Shown: positions 52,643 through 60,332 of the stretch, in pieces
Layout: every line of letters starts with the position of its first letter
How positions within the stretch are numbered: position 1 is the stretch's first letter
From: Allobosea sp.
GTDB taxonomy: Bacteria; Pseudomonadota; Alphaproteobacteria; Rhizobiales; Beijerinckiaceae
Assembly: GCF_017308015.1 (NCBI RefSeq)
Contig: NZ_JAFKFW010000002.1
Location: 1-64,000 of the forward strand
Length of the DNA: 64,000 nucleotides
Direction: 5' to 3'
Notes under the pieces: model-generated
What the model was told of the DNA's origin: nothing
Database searches by the model: none
What the model saw: only the letters and a program-made list of their open reading frames with translations
Position numbers and translations under genes: made by a program

Positions 52643-52671
52643 TATATGTTCGCGCTTGGACCGGGTGTCAA
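52643..52671 (-). promoter_or_regulatory. Predicted promoter of the argC leader transcript
   Basis: On the minus strand TTGACA (52671-52666) is a perfect -35 hexamer. CATATA (52648-52643) is 17 bases downstream, or TATACG at 19 bases. Transcription would start close to the leader ATG at 52635. Confidence 0.55.
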
Positions 52672-52690
52672 TCAAAGCTTTGGAGCAGGC

Positions 52691-52792
52691 GTCATTCCCG
52701 GACAGAGCGAAGCGCAGATCCGAGCATCTCCTGCAGAAGGAGCGGCCCGCACCTCCCTGTCATGAGATACTCGGCCCTAGCCCGGGCATGAC
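52691..52792. repeat. Imperfect 100-bp inverted repeat, family B full copy
   Basis: The left arm begins GTCATTCCCGGAC and contains ATCCGAGCATCTC; the right arm contains GAGATACTCGG and ends GCCCGGGCATGAC. The arms are inverted copies of each other with mismatches. The left arm is related to copies at 43459 and 56830. The element sits between argC and speB. Confidence 0.6.
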
Positions 52793-52855
52793 AGTGTGCG
52801 AAGACAAAATCGCGAGTCGCCGGAATCGCTTCGCTGCCTTTCTTCGTAAACCGAT

Positions 52856-53812
52856 TCAGTCGTCCCGCTTCAGCGCCAGCGCCTGAATGTGATGCTGGAC
52901 GATGGTCGAGGCCAGGATCGCGGTGATATCGGCATGGTCATAGGGCGGCGAGACCTCGACCACATCCATGCCGCGGATGTCGAGGTCGCGGAGCGCCCAG
53001 AGGATACGCAGCGCCTGATCTCCGGTGAAGCCTCCTGAGACCGGCGTACCCGTGCCCGGCGCGAAGGCGGGATCGAGCGCATCGATATCGAAGGTGAGAT
53101 AGGCAGCGCCCTCCCCGATCCGCTCGCGGATACGCCGCACCGTTCCGGCCACGCCAAGCTCCTGCGCCTCATAGGCGTCGAGGATGGCGATGCCGCAATC
53201 ACGCGGCGCGACGGTGCGGATGCCGACCTGGATCGAGCGCCCCACATCGATCAGCCCCTCGCGCACCGCCTCCAGCACGAAGCTGCCATGCCCAATGCCA
53301 CCCGGCCCGTCGTCCCACGTATCCTGATGGGCGTCGAACTGGAGCAGCGCCAGCCTGCCATGGCGGGCGACATGGGCCCGCAGCAGCGGCAGCGTGACGA
53401 AATGGTCGCCTCCGAGCGTGACGAGATGGGCGCCCGTGGCGAGGATCCCCGCGGCCTCTGCCTCGATCGCGCGAGCGCAGCCCTGAAGATCGCCGCGCGG
53501 CAGGGCGCAGTCGCCGTAATCGACGGCTGAAAGCCGAGCGAAGGGATCGATCCCCGACGGGTATTGCGGGTCACCGTCGAAGATCGCGCTGGCGCGACGG
53601 ATCGCCTGCGGACCGAAGCGGGCCCCCGGCCGGTTGGTCACGGAGAGATCGAACGGTACGCCCCAGATCGCGAGGTCGCAGCCCGCGACATCCTTGTCAT
53701 AGCGCCGGCGCATGAAGGAGAGCGCGCCGGCATAGGTCGGGTCGGCAGCGCCGCCGCGCCGGTCGCTGGTGAAAGCGTGGTCGATCGGCGGCTTGTCGAA
53801 GGCTTCGGTCAT
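52856..53812 (-). CDS. speB: Agmatinase/ureohydrolase family protein
   Basis: Ureohydrolases cleave guanidino groups to urea with a binuclear manganese centre. The 318-residue protein has the complete metal motifs TLGGDHF, QFDAHQDTW and FDIDALDPAFAPGTGTPVSGG, and GARFGPQAIR in the N-terminal half. These match agmatinase best, producing putrescine and urea from agmatine; guanidinobutyrase or related substrates are alternatives. It lies in an arginine-related neighbourhood with argC downstream, in the same direction. The ATG at 53812 is preferred. Confidence 0.88.
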   Translation of the reverse strand: MTEAFDKPPIDHAFTSDRRGGAADPTYAGALSFMRRRYDKDVAGCDLAIWGVPFDLSVTNRPGARFGPQAIRRASAIFDGDPQYPSGIDPFARLSAVDYGDCALPRGDLQGCARAIEAEAAGILATGAHLVTLGGDHFVTLPLLRAHVARHGRLALLQFDAHQDTWDDGPGGIGHGSFVLEAVREGLIDVGRSIQVGIRTVAPRDCGIAILDAYEAQELGVAGTVRRIRERIGEGAAYLTFDIDALDPAFAPGTGTPVSGGFTGDQALRILWALRDLDIRGMDVVEVSPPYDHADITAILASTIVQHHIQALALKRDD

Positions 53813-53827
53813 GAGCGTCTCAGGCCA

Positions 53828-54106
53828 TCAGCGGCGCGCGGTGAACCAGACATAAAGGCACCAGGGCAGAATCAGGGCGAGTGCGGTCAGGATGAGCCGC
53901 AGCATCGTCCAGGCATTCGGGTTGTTGAGCGCGCGCCCGTCAAGCTCGGGCACGCCATGGATCAGGCCAAGCGCCACGGCCGGCGCCAGGAACACGACCA
54001 GCGTCCGGCCGATACGCCGTCCGCGCGGGAGTTCTTCGCGCGCCAGCATCAGCAAAGCCGGCACCGCGATCATGCCGAAGGCAATCAGGACGAGAAGGAC
54101 GCGCAT
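53828..54106 (-). CDS. Small hydrophobic membrane protein, function unknown
   Basis: The 92-residue product begins with one membrane helix (MRVLLVLIAFGMIAVPALLMLA), has a short basic loop (REELPRGRRIGR), a second hydrophobic stretch (TLVVFLAPAVALGLI) and a third near the C-terminus (LILTALALILPWCLYVWF). I do not recognise the family. It precedes speB by 15 bases in the same direction and may be co-transcribed with it. Confidence 0.65.
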   Translation of the reverse strand: MRVLLVLIAFGMIAVPALLMLAREELPRGRRIGRTLVVFLAPAVALGLIHGVPELDGRALNNPNAWTMLRLILTALALILPWCLYVWFTARR

Positions 54107-54285
54107 GGGTTTCCGGGCGGGTTTCGACTGGGATGACTATATGTCCTGTCCTGTTCGCGCCGTCATCCCGGGCGCCCCGGGAGCCATCTTGGAGCGGCCG
54201 AAATCTCCGATGATTTCCGGACCGGTATGGCTGCGCCGCCTGACCGGAGCGACGGCGGCTGGAAATCGCATGGCCGATACGAAAA

Positions 54286-54311
54286 AAGGGCGGCTCCTGC
54301 GAGCCGCCCTT
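54286..54311 (-). terminator. Intrinsic terminator of the rplM-rpsI operon
   Basis: AAGGGCGGCTC-CTGC-GAGCCGCCCTT is a perfect 11-bp stem. On the minus strand it is followed by TTTTTTCG. It lies 26 bases beyond the rpsI stop. Confidence 0.88.
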
Positions 54312-54337
54312 CCGCATACCGGGAATCCCGGAAACGA

Positions 54338-54817
54338 TCAGCGCTTCGAGAACTGGAAGCTGCGGCGAGCCTTGGCCCGGCCGAACTTCTTACGCTCGAC
54401 GACACGCGAGTCGCGGGTCAGGAAGCCTTCCTTCTTGAGCGGGCCGCGCAGCTCGGGCTCATAATGCGTGAGAGCCTTGGAGATGCCGTGGCGCACCGCG
54501 CCGGCCTGGCCGGAGAGACCGCCGCCCTTGACCGAGACGACGACGTCGTACTGGGTCAGGCGATCGACGAGCTGCAGCGGCTGCTTGAGCACGAGGCGCA
54601 GCACCGGGCGGGCAAAGTAGACCTCCTGGTCGCGACCGTTGACGGTGACCTTGCCGGAACCCGGCTTGATCCAGACGCGGGCGATCGCGTTCTTGCGCTT
54701 GCCGGTGGCATAGGCGCGGCCCTGCGCATCGACCTTCTTGACGTGGACCGGAGCTTCCGGCTGAGCGGGCTTGGCGACGTCGCCAAGCTGGGAGAGAGAC
54801 TGCAGAACTTCAGCCAC
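54338..54817 (-). CDS. rpsI: 30S ribosomal protein S9
   Basis: S9 binds the 3' major domain of 16S rRNA and its C-terminal tail reaches the tRNA site. The 159-residue protein has the signature [30 protein letters not shown] and [19 protein letters not shown], and the conserved basic C-terminus [25 protein letters not shown]. The N-terminal 30 residues are an extension common in alphaproteobacteria. It starts two bases after the rplM stop. Confidence 0.98.
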   Translation of the reverse strand: MAEVLQSLSQLGDVAKPAQPEAPVHVKKVDAQGRAYATGKRKNAIARVWIKPGSGKVTVNGRDQEVYFARPVLRLVLKQPLQLVDRLTQYDVVVSVKGGGLSGQAGAVRHGISKALTHYEPELRGPLKKEGFLTRDSRVVERKKFGRAKARRSFQFSKR

Positions 54818-54819
54818 GG

Positions 54820-55284
54820 TCAGACCCTCTTGTTCTTGCTGTTGAGCGCGGCGACGTCGAGCGCCTCCGGCGACTGGGCAGCGTGCGGATGCTCCGCGCC
54901 CTTGTAGACGCGCAGGTTGCCGAGGATCTGGCGGAAGAGCGGGCCGCGCGGCAGCATGCGCTCGACGGCCTTCTCGACGACGCGCTCAGGGAAGCGGCCT
55001 TCCAGGATGAACTTGGCCGAACGCTCCTTGATGCCACCCGGGAAACCCGTGTGGTGGTAGTAGTTCTTCTGCTCGCGCTTGCGGCCGGTGAAGGAAACCT
55101 TCTCGGCGTTGATCACGATGACATTGTCGCCGCAGTCGACATGCGGGGTGTAGGCGGCCTTGTGCTTGCCGCGCAGACGCATCGCCACAACAGAGGCGAG
55201 ACGGCCGACGACGAGCCCGGAGGCATCGATCACAACCCACTTCTTTTCGACATCGGCGGGCTTGAGCGAGACGGTGGTCTTCAT
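54820..55284 (-). CDS. rplM: 50S ribosomal protein L13
   Basis: L13 is an early-assembly 50S protein. The 154-residue sequence has [41 protein letters not shown], the [15 protein letters not shown] signature and [29 protein letters not shown]. The start at 55284 follows AGAGGGTACC; the in-frame extension to 55377 would be inside the leader. It is the first gene of the rplM-rpsI operon and has a hairpin in its 5' leader. Confidence 0.98.
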   Translation of the reverse strand: MKTTVSLKPADVEKKWVVIDASGLVVGRLASVVAMRLRGKHKAAYTPHVDCGDNVIVINAEKVSFTGRKREQKNYYHHTGFPGGIKERSAKFILEGRFPERVVEKAVERMLPRGPLFRQILGNLRVYKGAEHPHAAQSPEALDVAALNSKNKRV

Positions 55285-55316
55285 CGCGGTACCCTCTGTT
55301 GCGTAAAAAAGGACAA

Positions 55317-55377
55317 GCCGCCGGAGAGCCCGGCGGCGGTGTAGCGTCGGGATAGGGGCAAGAAAGCCAGCTGTCAA
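55317..55377 (-). promoter_or_regulatory. rplM promoter and 5' leader hairpin
   Basis: On the minus strand TTGACA (55377-55372) and TATCCC (55354-55349) are 17 bases apart, predicting a start near 55342. Immediately downstream lies GCCGCCGG-GCTCT-CCGGCGGC (55337-55317), a perfect 8-bp stem followed by TTGTCC and six T residues, before the ribosome site. This may be an attenuator or an L13 feedback element at the head of the mRNA. Confidence 0.6.
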
Positions 55378-55484
55378 GCGCTACAATCGGCACTCAAAAG
55401 CAGAAAGCGTCGATTTTTCAAGCGACTGAGAAAAACGGTATCAGAATACCGCATGTTTTTTCGCACCGCGTTCCTGGGCGCGGC

Positions 55485-55913
55485 TCACCGCTCCACCGGA
55501 ATCGAATAGGTCCCCGTCGCGTGGCAGACCATCTCTGCCTCCCCTTGCGAATAGAGGCAGACTTCGCCGACCGCGAGCCGCTTGCCAAGCTTGAGCAGCT
55601 TTGCCTCGCCGATCAGCGCGGCCGGGCCGGGCTTGCGCAGGAAATTGAAATTGAGGCTCGTCGTCACCGCGAGGCCCACCGGCCCGATCTGCGCCAGGAT
55701 CGCCGCATAGAGCGCGAGATCGGCCAGCGCCATCATGGTCGGCCCCGAGATCGTGCCGCCCGGGCGCAGATGCTTCTCATGGTAGTCGCAGCGCATGCGG
55801 GCCGTCATGAGCCCGACTTCCTCGATGAAATAAGTACGCCCGCCATGATGGAGCTGCGGGAAGACCTCATCGAGATAGGCATCGATCTCGGAGGCGCTCA
55901 TGCGGGTCGTCAT
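55485..55913 (-). CDS. PaaI-type hotdog-fold thioesterase
   Basis: The 142-residue protein has the hotdog pattern MRCDYHEKHLRPGGTISGPTMMALADLALYAAIL, with the H-x2-RPGGT...G catalytic region of PaaI/4HBT thioesterases, and a central beta-sheet LAVTTSLNFNFLRKPGPAALIG. It hydrolyses acyl-CoA thioesters such as phenylacetyl-CoA. Similar genes often precede rplM in alphaproteobacteria. I use the ATG at 55913 (MTTRMSAS) rather than 55925. No paa genes are nearby, so the substrate is open. Confidence 0.82.
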   Translation of the reverse strand: MTTRMSASEIDAYLDEVFPQLHHGGRTYFIEEVGLMTARMRCDYHEKHLRPGGTISGPTMMALADLALYAAILAQIGPVGLAVTTSLNFNFLRKPGPAALIGEAKLLKLGKRLAVGEVCLYSQGEAEMVCHATGTYSIPVER

Positions 55914-56003
55914 GCGGAAAACCACAGGCTGGAACGGGGCTTATCCCCTTGCAGCATGGCCGACCGGCTCCGACAATAGGCCGAAATGCGGAAGGGAAGC
56001 GCG

Positions 56004-56819
56004 ATGAACGCCCATCAGACACCGGAAGCCGCGCCCATCCTGCTGCGTCAGGATAACGGCGGCATCGCGACGCTGACGCTGAACCGCCCGCAGGCGCGCA
56101 ATCCGCTGAGCGAGGCGATGCTGGCGGCGTTGAGCGAGACCTTCAGCGCCATTGCAGTGGACCGCTCGGTCAAGGTCGTCATCCTGACTGCGGCCGGGCC
56201 GGTGTTCAGTGCCGGGCACGACCTCAAGGAAATGACCGCCCATCGCGCCGATGCCGATCGGGGCCGGGGCTATTTCACGGATATTCTCGGGCGCTGCTCG
56301 ACCATGATGCAGCAGATCACCGCCCTGCCCCAGCCAGTGATCGCAGCCGTCGAAGGCACGGCGACGGCGGCCGGTTGCCAGCTCGTGGCGAGCTGCGACC
56401 TTGCGGTCGCGGGCGAGGCCGCACGCTTCTGCACGCCAGGCGTCCATATCGGGCTGTTCTGCTCGACGCCGATGGTCGCGCTTTCACGCAATCTCTCCGC
56501 CAAGCACGCGCTGGAAATGTTACTTCTCGGCGAGATGGTGCCGGCAGACGAAGCAGCCCGGATGGGCCTCGTCAACCGCGTCGTGCCGACCGGCGACGCG
56601 CTGGCGGAGGCGCAGCGGCTCGCGGCGGTCATCGCTTCGAAATCACCCTCGACGGTCAAGATCGGCAAGCGCGCCTTCTACGAACAACGCGAGATGGGGC
56701 TGAAGACAGCCTATGACCACGCCTCGGCCGTCATGGTCGAGAACATGCTCGCGCACGATGCAGAGGAAGGTATCGGCGCCTTCGTGGAAAAGCGCGCGCC
56801 GGTATGGGATGGGCAATGA
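56004..56819 (+). CDS. Enoyl-CoA hydratase/isomerase family protein
   Basis: The 271-residue crotonase-fold protein has LTLNRPQARNPLSEAM, the oxyanion-hole segment SAGHDLKEM, AVEGTATAAGCQLVASCDLAVAGE and the later VASKSP-like helix. One of the two catalytic glutamates of hydratases is not evident (the GTATAAG segment lacks the typical G.C.E), resembling ECHDC3-like members with unclear activity. The start at 56004 follows GGAAGGGAAGC. It reads rightwards, divergent from the PaaI-type gene; a repeat copy separates it from the CoA-binding gene. Confidence 0.85.
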   Translation: MNAHQTPEAAPILLRQDNGGIATLTLNRPQARNPLSEAMLAALSETFSAIAVDRSVKVVILTAAGPVFSAGHDLKEMTAHRADADRGRGYFTDILGRCSTMMQQITALPQPVIAAVEGTATAAGCQLVASCDLAVAGEAARFCTPGVHIGLFCSTPMVALSRNLSAKHALEMLLLGEMVPADEAARMGLVNRVVPTGDALAEAQRLAAVIASKSPSTVKIGKRAFYEQREMGLKTAYDHASAVMVENMLAHDAEEGIGAFVEKRAPVWDGQ

Positions 56820-56829
56820 CAACCTCCAT

Positions 56830-56861
56830 GTCATCCCGGGCGACCGAAGCGGAGATCCGGG
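56830..56861 (+). repeat. Dispersed intergenic repeat, family B copy
   Basis: GTCATCCCGGGCGACCGAAG followed by CGGAGATCCGGG is related to the copies at 43459 and 52691. It sits just after the enoyl-CoA hydratase-type gene. The CCGGG ends can pair to a hairpin. Confidence 0.5.
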
Positions 56862-56925
56862 TGACGGCGCAGTTCGCGCATCCTATATCCGTCCTGTGCC
56901 TTCCCTGCCGCTGAGCCTCAGCTTC

Positions 56926-57456
56926 ATGAACCACGACGCCTATCCCGACAGCCTGATCCGCGACATCCTGAAATCCGTGAAGCGGATCGCGCTGGTCGGC
57001 GCCTCCGCCAACGAGGCGCGGCCGAGCTGGATCGTGACCAAGTACCTCATCGACCGCGGCTATGACGTCATTCCCGTCAATCCCGGCCTCGCGGGCCAGA
57101 CGATTCTCGGCAGGGCGGTCTATGCCACGCTCAAGGATATCCCCGGCCCGATCGACATGGTCGAGATCTTCCGCAATTCGGAAGCGGCCGGCCCGATTAC
57201 CGACGAGGCGCTGGCGCTCGATCCGCTGCCCAAGGTGATCTGGATGCAGCTTTCCGTCCGCAATGACGAAGCCGCGGCCCGGGCCGAGGCAAAAGGCGTC
57301 ATCGTGATCATGAACCGCTGCCCGAAGATCGAATATGGCCGCCTCTCCGGCGAGATCGGCTGGCAGGGCATCAATTCGCGCATCCTCTCGGCCAAGAAGC
57401 CGGTGCTCGCCGGCAAGGGCTTCCAGAAGCTGACGATCAACCGACCGGGAACCTGA
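56926..57456 (+). CDS. CoA-binding domain protein (YccU/CoA_binding_2 family)
   Basis: The 176-residue protein is a Rossmann-like CoA-binding protein: IALVGASANEARPSWIVTKYLIDRGYDVIPVNPG near the start, then DIPGPIDMVEIFRNSEAAGPIT and VIWMQLSVRNDEAAARAEAKGV with the terminal NRCPKIEY. Members are small, cytosolic and widely conserved, and their exact role is unsettled. I use the ATG at 56926 (MNHDAYPDSL); the frame extends upstream into the previous gene without support. It precedes metY by about 85 bases and may be co-transcribed with it. Confidence 0.88.
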   Translation: MNHDAYPDSLIRDILKSVKRIALVGASANEARPSWIVTKYLIDRGYDVIPVNPGLAGQTILGRAVYATLKDIPGPIDMVEIFRNSEAAGPITDEALALDPLPKVIWMQLSVRNDEAAARAEAKGVIVIMNRCPKIEYGRLSGEIGWQGINSRILSAKKPVLAGKGFQKLTINRPGT

Positions 57457-57472
57457 GTTTGCCGGCCCTGAA

Positions 57473-57506
57473 TTGACGCTTCGCGAACCGTTCGTTAAAT
57501 CGAACG
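57473..57506 (+). promoter_or_regulatory. metY promoter with palindromic operator
   Basis: TTGACG (57473-57478) and TTAAAT (57495-57500) are 16 bases apart, a plausible promoter. The -10 is exactly framed by a perfect inverted repeat CGTTCG-TTAAAT-CGAACG (57489-57506). Its core GTTCGTTAAATCGAAC differs by one base from GTTCGATAAATCGAAC at the cysH promoter (5604-5619). A common repressor of sulfur assimilation is the simplest reading. Confidence 0.7.
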
Positions 57507-57541
57507 ATCCGTTTTCGACGTCATACCATCAGGGAGCAGCC

Positions 57542-58819
57542 ATGACCGACCGCGCACCGGGTTTTCATACTCTTGCCATTCATGCCGGAGCCGCCCCTGA
57601 CGCGGCTACGGGCGCGCGCGCCACGCCTATCTACCAGACGACCTCCTTCGTCTTCGACGATGTCGACCACGCCGCCTCACTGTTCGGGCTGCAGGCGTTC
57701 GGCAACATCTATTCCCGCCTGGGCAATCCGACGAACGCGGTGCTGGAAGAGCGTATCGCGGCGCTCGAGGGCGGCACCGCGGCGCTCGCCGTCGCCTCGG
57801 GCCACGCCGCGGAGTTCCTGTGCTTCCATGCGCTGCTTCAGCCCGGCGACGAGTTCGTCGCCTCGCGCAAACTCTATGGCGGCTCGATCAACCAGTTCAA
57901 CCATTCCTACAAGAATTTCGGCTGGAACGTGATCTGGGCCGACCCGGACGATCTCGACGGTTTCGCCAGGGCGGTGACGCCGAAGACCAAGGCGATCTTC
58001 ATCGAGTCCGTCGCCAATCCGGGCGGCGTCATCGTCGATATCGCCGCAATCAGCGCCATCGCCAAGCAGCACAACATCCCGCTCATCGTCGACAACACGA
58101 TGGCTACACCCTATCTGCTGCGCCCCTTCGAGCATGGTGCCGACATCGTCGTGCATTCGGCCACAAAGTTCCTCGGCGGCCACGGCAACTCGATCGGCGG
58201 CCTGCTGGTCGACGGCGGCTCGTTCAACTGGGTGGGTGACGACCGCTACCCGATGCTCTCCAAGCCCCGGCCGGAATATAACGGCATGGTGCTGGGCGAG
58301 ACCTTCGGCAATTTCGCCTTCGCCATCGCGACGCGTGTGCTCGGCCTGCGCGACCTCGGCCCTGCGCTGTCGCCCTTCAACGCCTTCATGCTGCTGACCG
58401 GTATCGAGACTTTGCCGCTGCGCATGCAGCGCCATTGCGAGAGCACGCAGAAGGTCGCCGAACACCTCGCCAGGCATCCGGCCGTCGAGTGGGTCAGCTA
58501 TCCCGGCCTGCCCGGCGACAAGTACCACGCACTCGCCAAGCGCTATGCGCCGAAGGGCGCCGGCGCAGTGTTCACCTTCGGGCTCAAGGGCGGCTACGAT
58601 GCCGGCGTCAAGCTGGTCTCGAACCTCAAGCTGTTCTCTCATCTCGCCAATATCGGCGACACGCGCTCGCTGGTGATCCACCCGGCCTCGACCACCCATC
58701 GCCAGCTCACCGACGAGCAGAAGATCGCATCTGGCGCCGGGCCACAGGTCGTGCGCCTCTCGATCGGGCTCGAGGATGTCGAGGATCTGATCGCGGATCT
58801 GGATCAGGCGCTGGCCTGA
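57542..58819 (+). CDS. metY: O-acetylhomoserine aminocarboxypropyltransferase (sulfhydrylase)
   Basis: The enzyme joins sulfide with O-acetylhomoserine to give homocysteine, using PLP. The 425-residue Cys/Met-metabolism family protein has [51 protein letters not shown], the PLP lysine in [16 protein letters not shown] and the C-terminal [16 protein letters not shown] with VRLSIGLED. The long insertion around residue 240 ([18 protein letters not shown]) is typical of MetY rather than MetB/MetC. It starts at 57542 after AGGGAGCAGCC. A GTTCG-N6-CGAAC operator lies in its promoter, and a terminator follows. Confidence 0.95.
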   Translation: MTDRAPGFHTLAIHAGAAPDAATGARATPIYQTTSFVFDDVDHAASLFGLQAFGNIYSRLGNPTNAVLEERIAALEGGTAALAVASGHAAEFLCFHALLQPGDEFVASRKLYGGSINQFNHSYKNFGWNVIWADPDDLDGFARAVTPKTKAIFIESVANPGGVIVDIAAISAIAKQHNIPLIVDNTMATPYLLRPFEHGADIVVHSATKFLGGHGNSIGGLLVDGGSFNWVGDDRYPMLSKPRPEYNGMVLGETFGNFAFAIATRVLGLRDLGPALSPFNAFMLLTGIETLPLRMQRHCESTQKVAEHLARHPAVEWVSYPGLPGDKYHALAKRYAPKGAGAVFTFGLKGGYDAGVKLVSNLKLFSHLANIGDTRSLVIHPASTTHRQLTDEQKIASGAGPQVVRLSIGLEDVEDLIADLDQALA

Positions 58820-58846
58820 TCGGGATCGGCATTCCCCGGAAATAGC

Positions 58847-58870
58847 AAAGGCGCCGGAAGCGGCGCCTTT
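58847..58870 (+). terminator. Intrinsic terminator of metY
   Basis: AAAGGCGCCG-GAAG-CGGCGCCTTT is a perfect 10-bp stem followed by TTATTTG, 28 bases after the metY stop. Confidence 0.88.
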
Positions 58871-58912
58871 TTATTTGATGGCAATCGGATCAAGCCCGAG
58901 CATGACGCTCCG

Positions 58913-60016
58913 CTATCCTCGCGCCGCCTGCTCCGTGCGGGTGACATGGACCACGCCCATCGCCAGCACGGCGAAGCCGAGCGCCTGATGGGACAGACCG
59001 GCCCAGAGCGGCACCACCAGCAGCAGCGTCACGATGCCGAGCACCGATTGCGCCAGCACCAGCCCGGCGATGGCGGTCGAACGCTTGGCGCCGCCCGATC
59101 CTAGCGCCACACGGCGCATTCCCAGCACATTCCAGAGCGCGACGGCGAAAAGGATGTAGGCGCCGATGCGATGGTTGAACTGCACCAGCGCGACATTATC
59201 GACGAAGTTCTCCCAGAACGGCGTCTGGGCGAAGAGCTGCGAGCCCGGCGGCACCAGCACGCCGTCCATCAGCGGCCAGGTGTTGAAGGTGAAGCCCGCC
59301 TTGGAGCCAGCGACGAGCCCGCCGAGCGCGACCTGCACGAAGAGCAGCAGCAGGAGCAGCCAAGCGGTCGCCCTGCCCCGCGCCGGCTCGACCCGGCGCA
59401 GCGGCGTCAGCGCGGTCGCGAAAGCCACGACCGAGGCGAAGAACAGGCCGGCGAAAGTCAGATGCAGCGTCAGCTTCACCGGCGCGACCGCGATCATGCC
59501 GGGCTGCAAGCCTGACGCGACCATGATCCAGCCGATCGCGCCCTGCAGGCCGAGCAGCAGGCCCATGCCGAAAAGCGTCGCGGTCTGTCGAATGGGCAGC
59601 AGGCGACGCAAGGCGACGATGAGGAAGCCGGCGAGGTAGATCAGACCGATGAAACGGCCGAGCTGGCGATGGCCCCATTCCCACCAGTAGATGAACTGGA
59701 ACTGGCCCAGGCTCATGCCTTCGTTGAGAAGCTGGTATTGCGGGCTAGCGCGGTATTTGCCGAACTCCTCGGCCCAGGCTTCGGCGGAGAGCGGCGGCAT
59801 CGCCCCGGTAATCGGCTTCCATTCGGTGATCGAGAGACCCGAGCCGGTGAGCCGGGTCGCGCCGCCAACCACGATCATCAGGAAGACGAGGCCCGCAACC
59901 GTCCAGAGCCAGCGGCGGATGCCGGCACGATCGGCCTTGGGGTCGGCGCGTGTCTGGTCGAGGGCGAGGGTCACGGGCGGGCTTTCGGTCGCAGGCGGGG
60001 ATCTTTCGGCGCGCAT
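58913..60016 (-). CDS. ctaA: Heme A synthase (COX15/CtaA family)
   Basis: The enzyme oxidises heme O to heme A for cytochrome c oxidase. The 367-residue protein has eight predicted membrane helices, the N-terminal VGGATRLTGSGLSITEWKPITGAMPP, the heme-binding EWGHRQLGRFIG, KLTLHLTFAG, QFNHRIGAYILFAVAL and LSHQALGFAVL, with the histidines conserved in the type 2 family. Length is typical. It is convergent with metY and divergent from the DUF2842 gene. Confidence 0.96.
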   Translation of the reverse strand: MRAERSPPATESPPVTLALDQTRADPKADRAGIRRWLWTVAGLVFLMIVVGGATRLTGSGLSITEWKPITGAMPPLSAEAWAEEFGKYRASPQYQLLNEGMSLGQFQFIYWWEWGHRQLGRFIGLIYLAGFLIVALRRLLPIRQTATLFGMGLLLGLQGAIGWIMVASGLQPGMIAVAPVKLTLHLTFAGLFFASVVAFATALTPLRRVEPARGRATAWLLLLLLFVQVALGGLVAGSKAGFTFNTWPLMDGVLVPPGSQLFAQTPFWENFVDNVALVQFNHRIGAYILFAVALWNVLGMRRVALGSGGAKRSTAIAGLVLAQSVLGIVTLLLVVPLWAGLSHQALGFAVLAMGVVHVTRTEQAARG

Positions 60017-60114
60017 CGCTTCACAAGCGCGCTCGCCGGTGACATAGACCCGTCGCTCCGGCGCGACAACGCCCGCATTGCCGCAGCAGCCGAGCCCGCG
60101 CGGTGGAGAGCCCG

Positions 60115-60324
60115 ATGAAACAACGCAACCGCAAGCTGATCGGGACCGTGCTGATCCTCGTCTTCGTCTGCGTCTACGCGCTCGTCGCCATGGCTCTGGC
60201 GCAGGGGCGGATCACCGAGGCGCCGAAGCTGGTGCAGACTATCGCCTATATCGCGCTCGGTCTCGCCTGGGTGCTGCCGCTGCTGCCGCTGATCAAGTGG
60301 ATGGAACGCAAGGACGACGCCTGA
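60115..60324 (+). CDS. DUF2842 small membrane protein
   Basis: The 69-residue protein begins MKQRNRKLIGTVLILVFVCVYALVAMALAQG, then ITEAPKLVQTIAYIALGLAWVLPLLPLIKWMERKD. The KLIGTVLILVFVCVYALVAM-type first helix and the WVLPLLPLIKWM second helix match the alphaproteobacterial DUF2842 family. Function is unknown. A good ribosome site GGAGAG lies seven bases upstream of 60115. It is divergent from ctaA. Confidence 0.8.
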   Translation: MKQRNRKLIGTVLILVFVCVYALVAMALAQGRITEAPKLVQTIAYIALGLAWVLPLLPLIKWMERKDDA

Positions 60325-60332
60325 AAGCGTCG

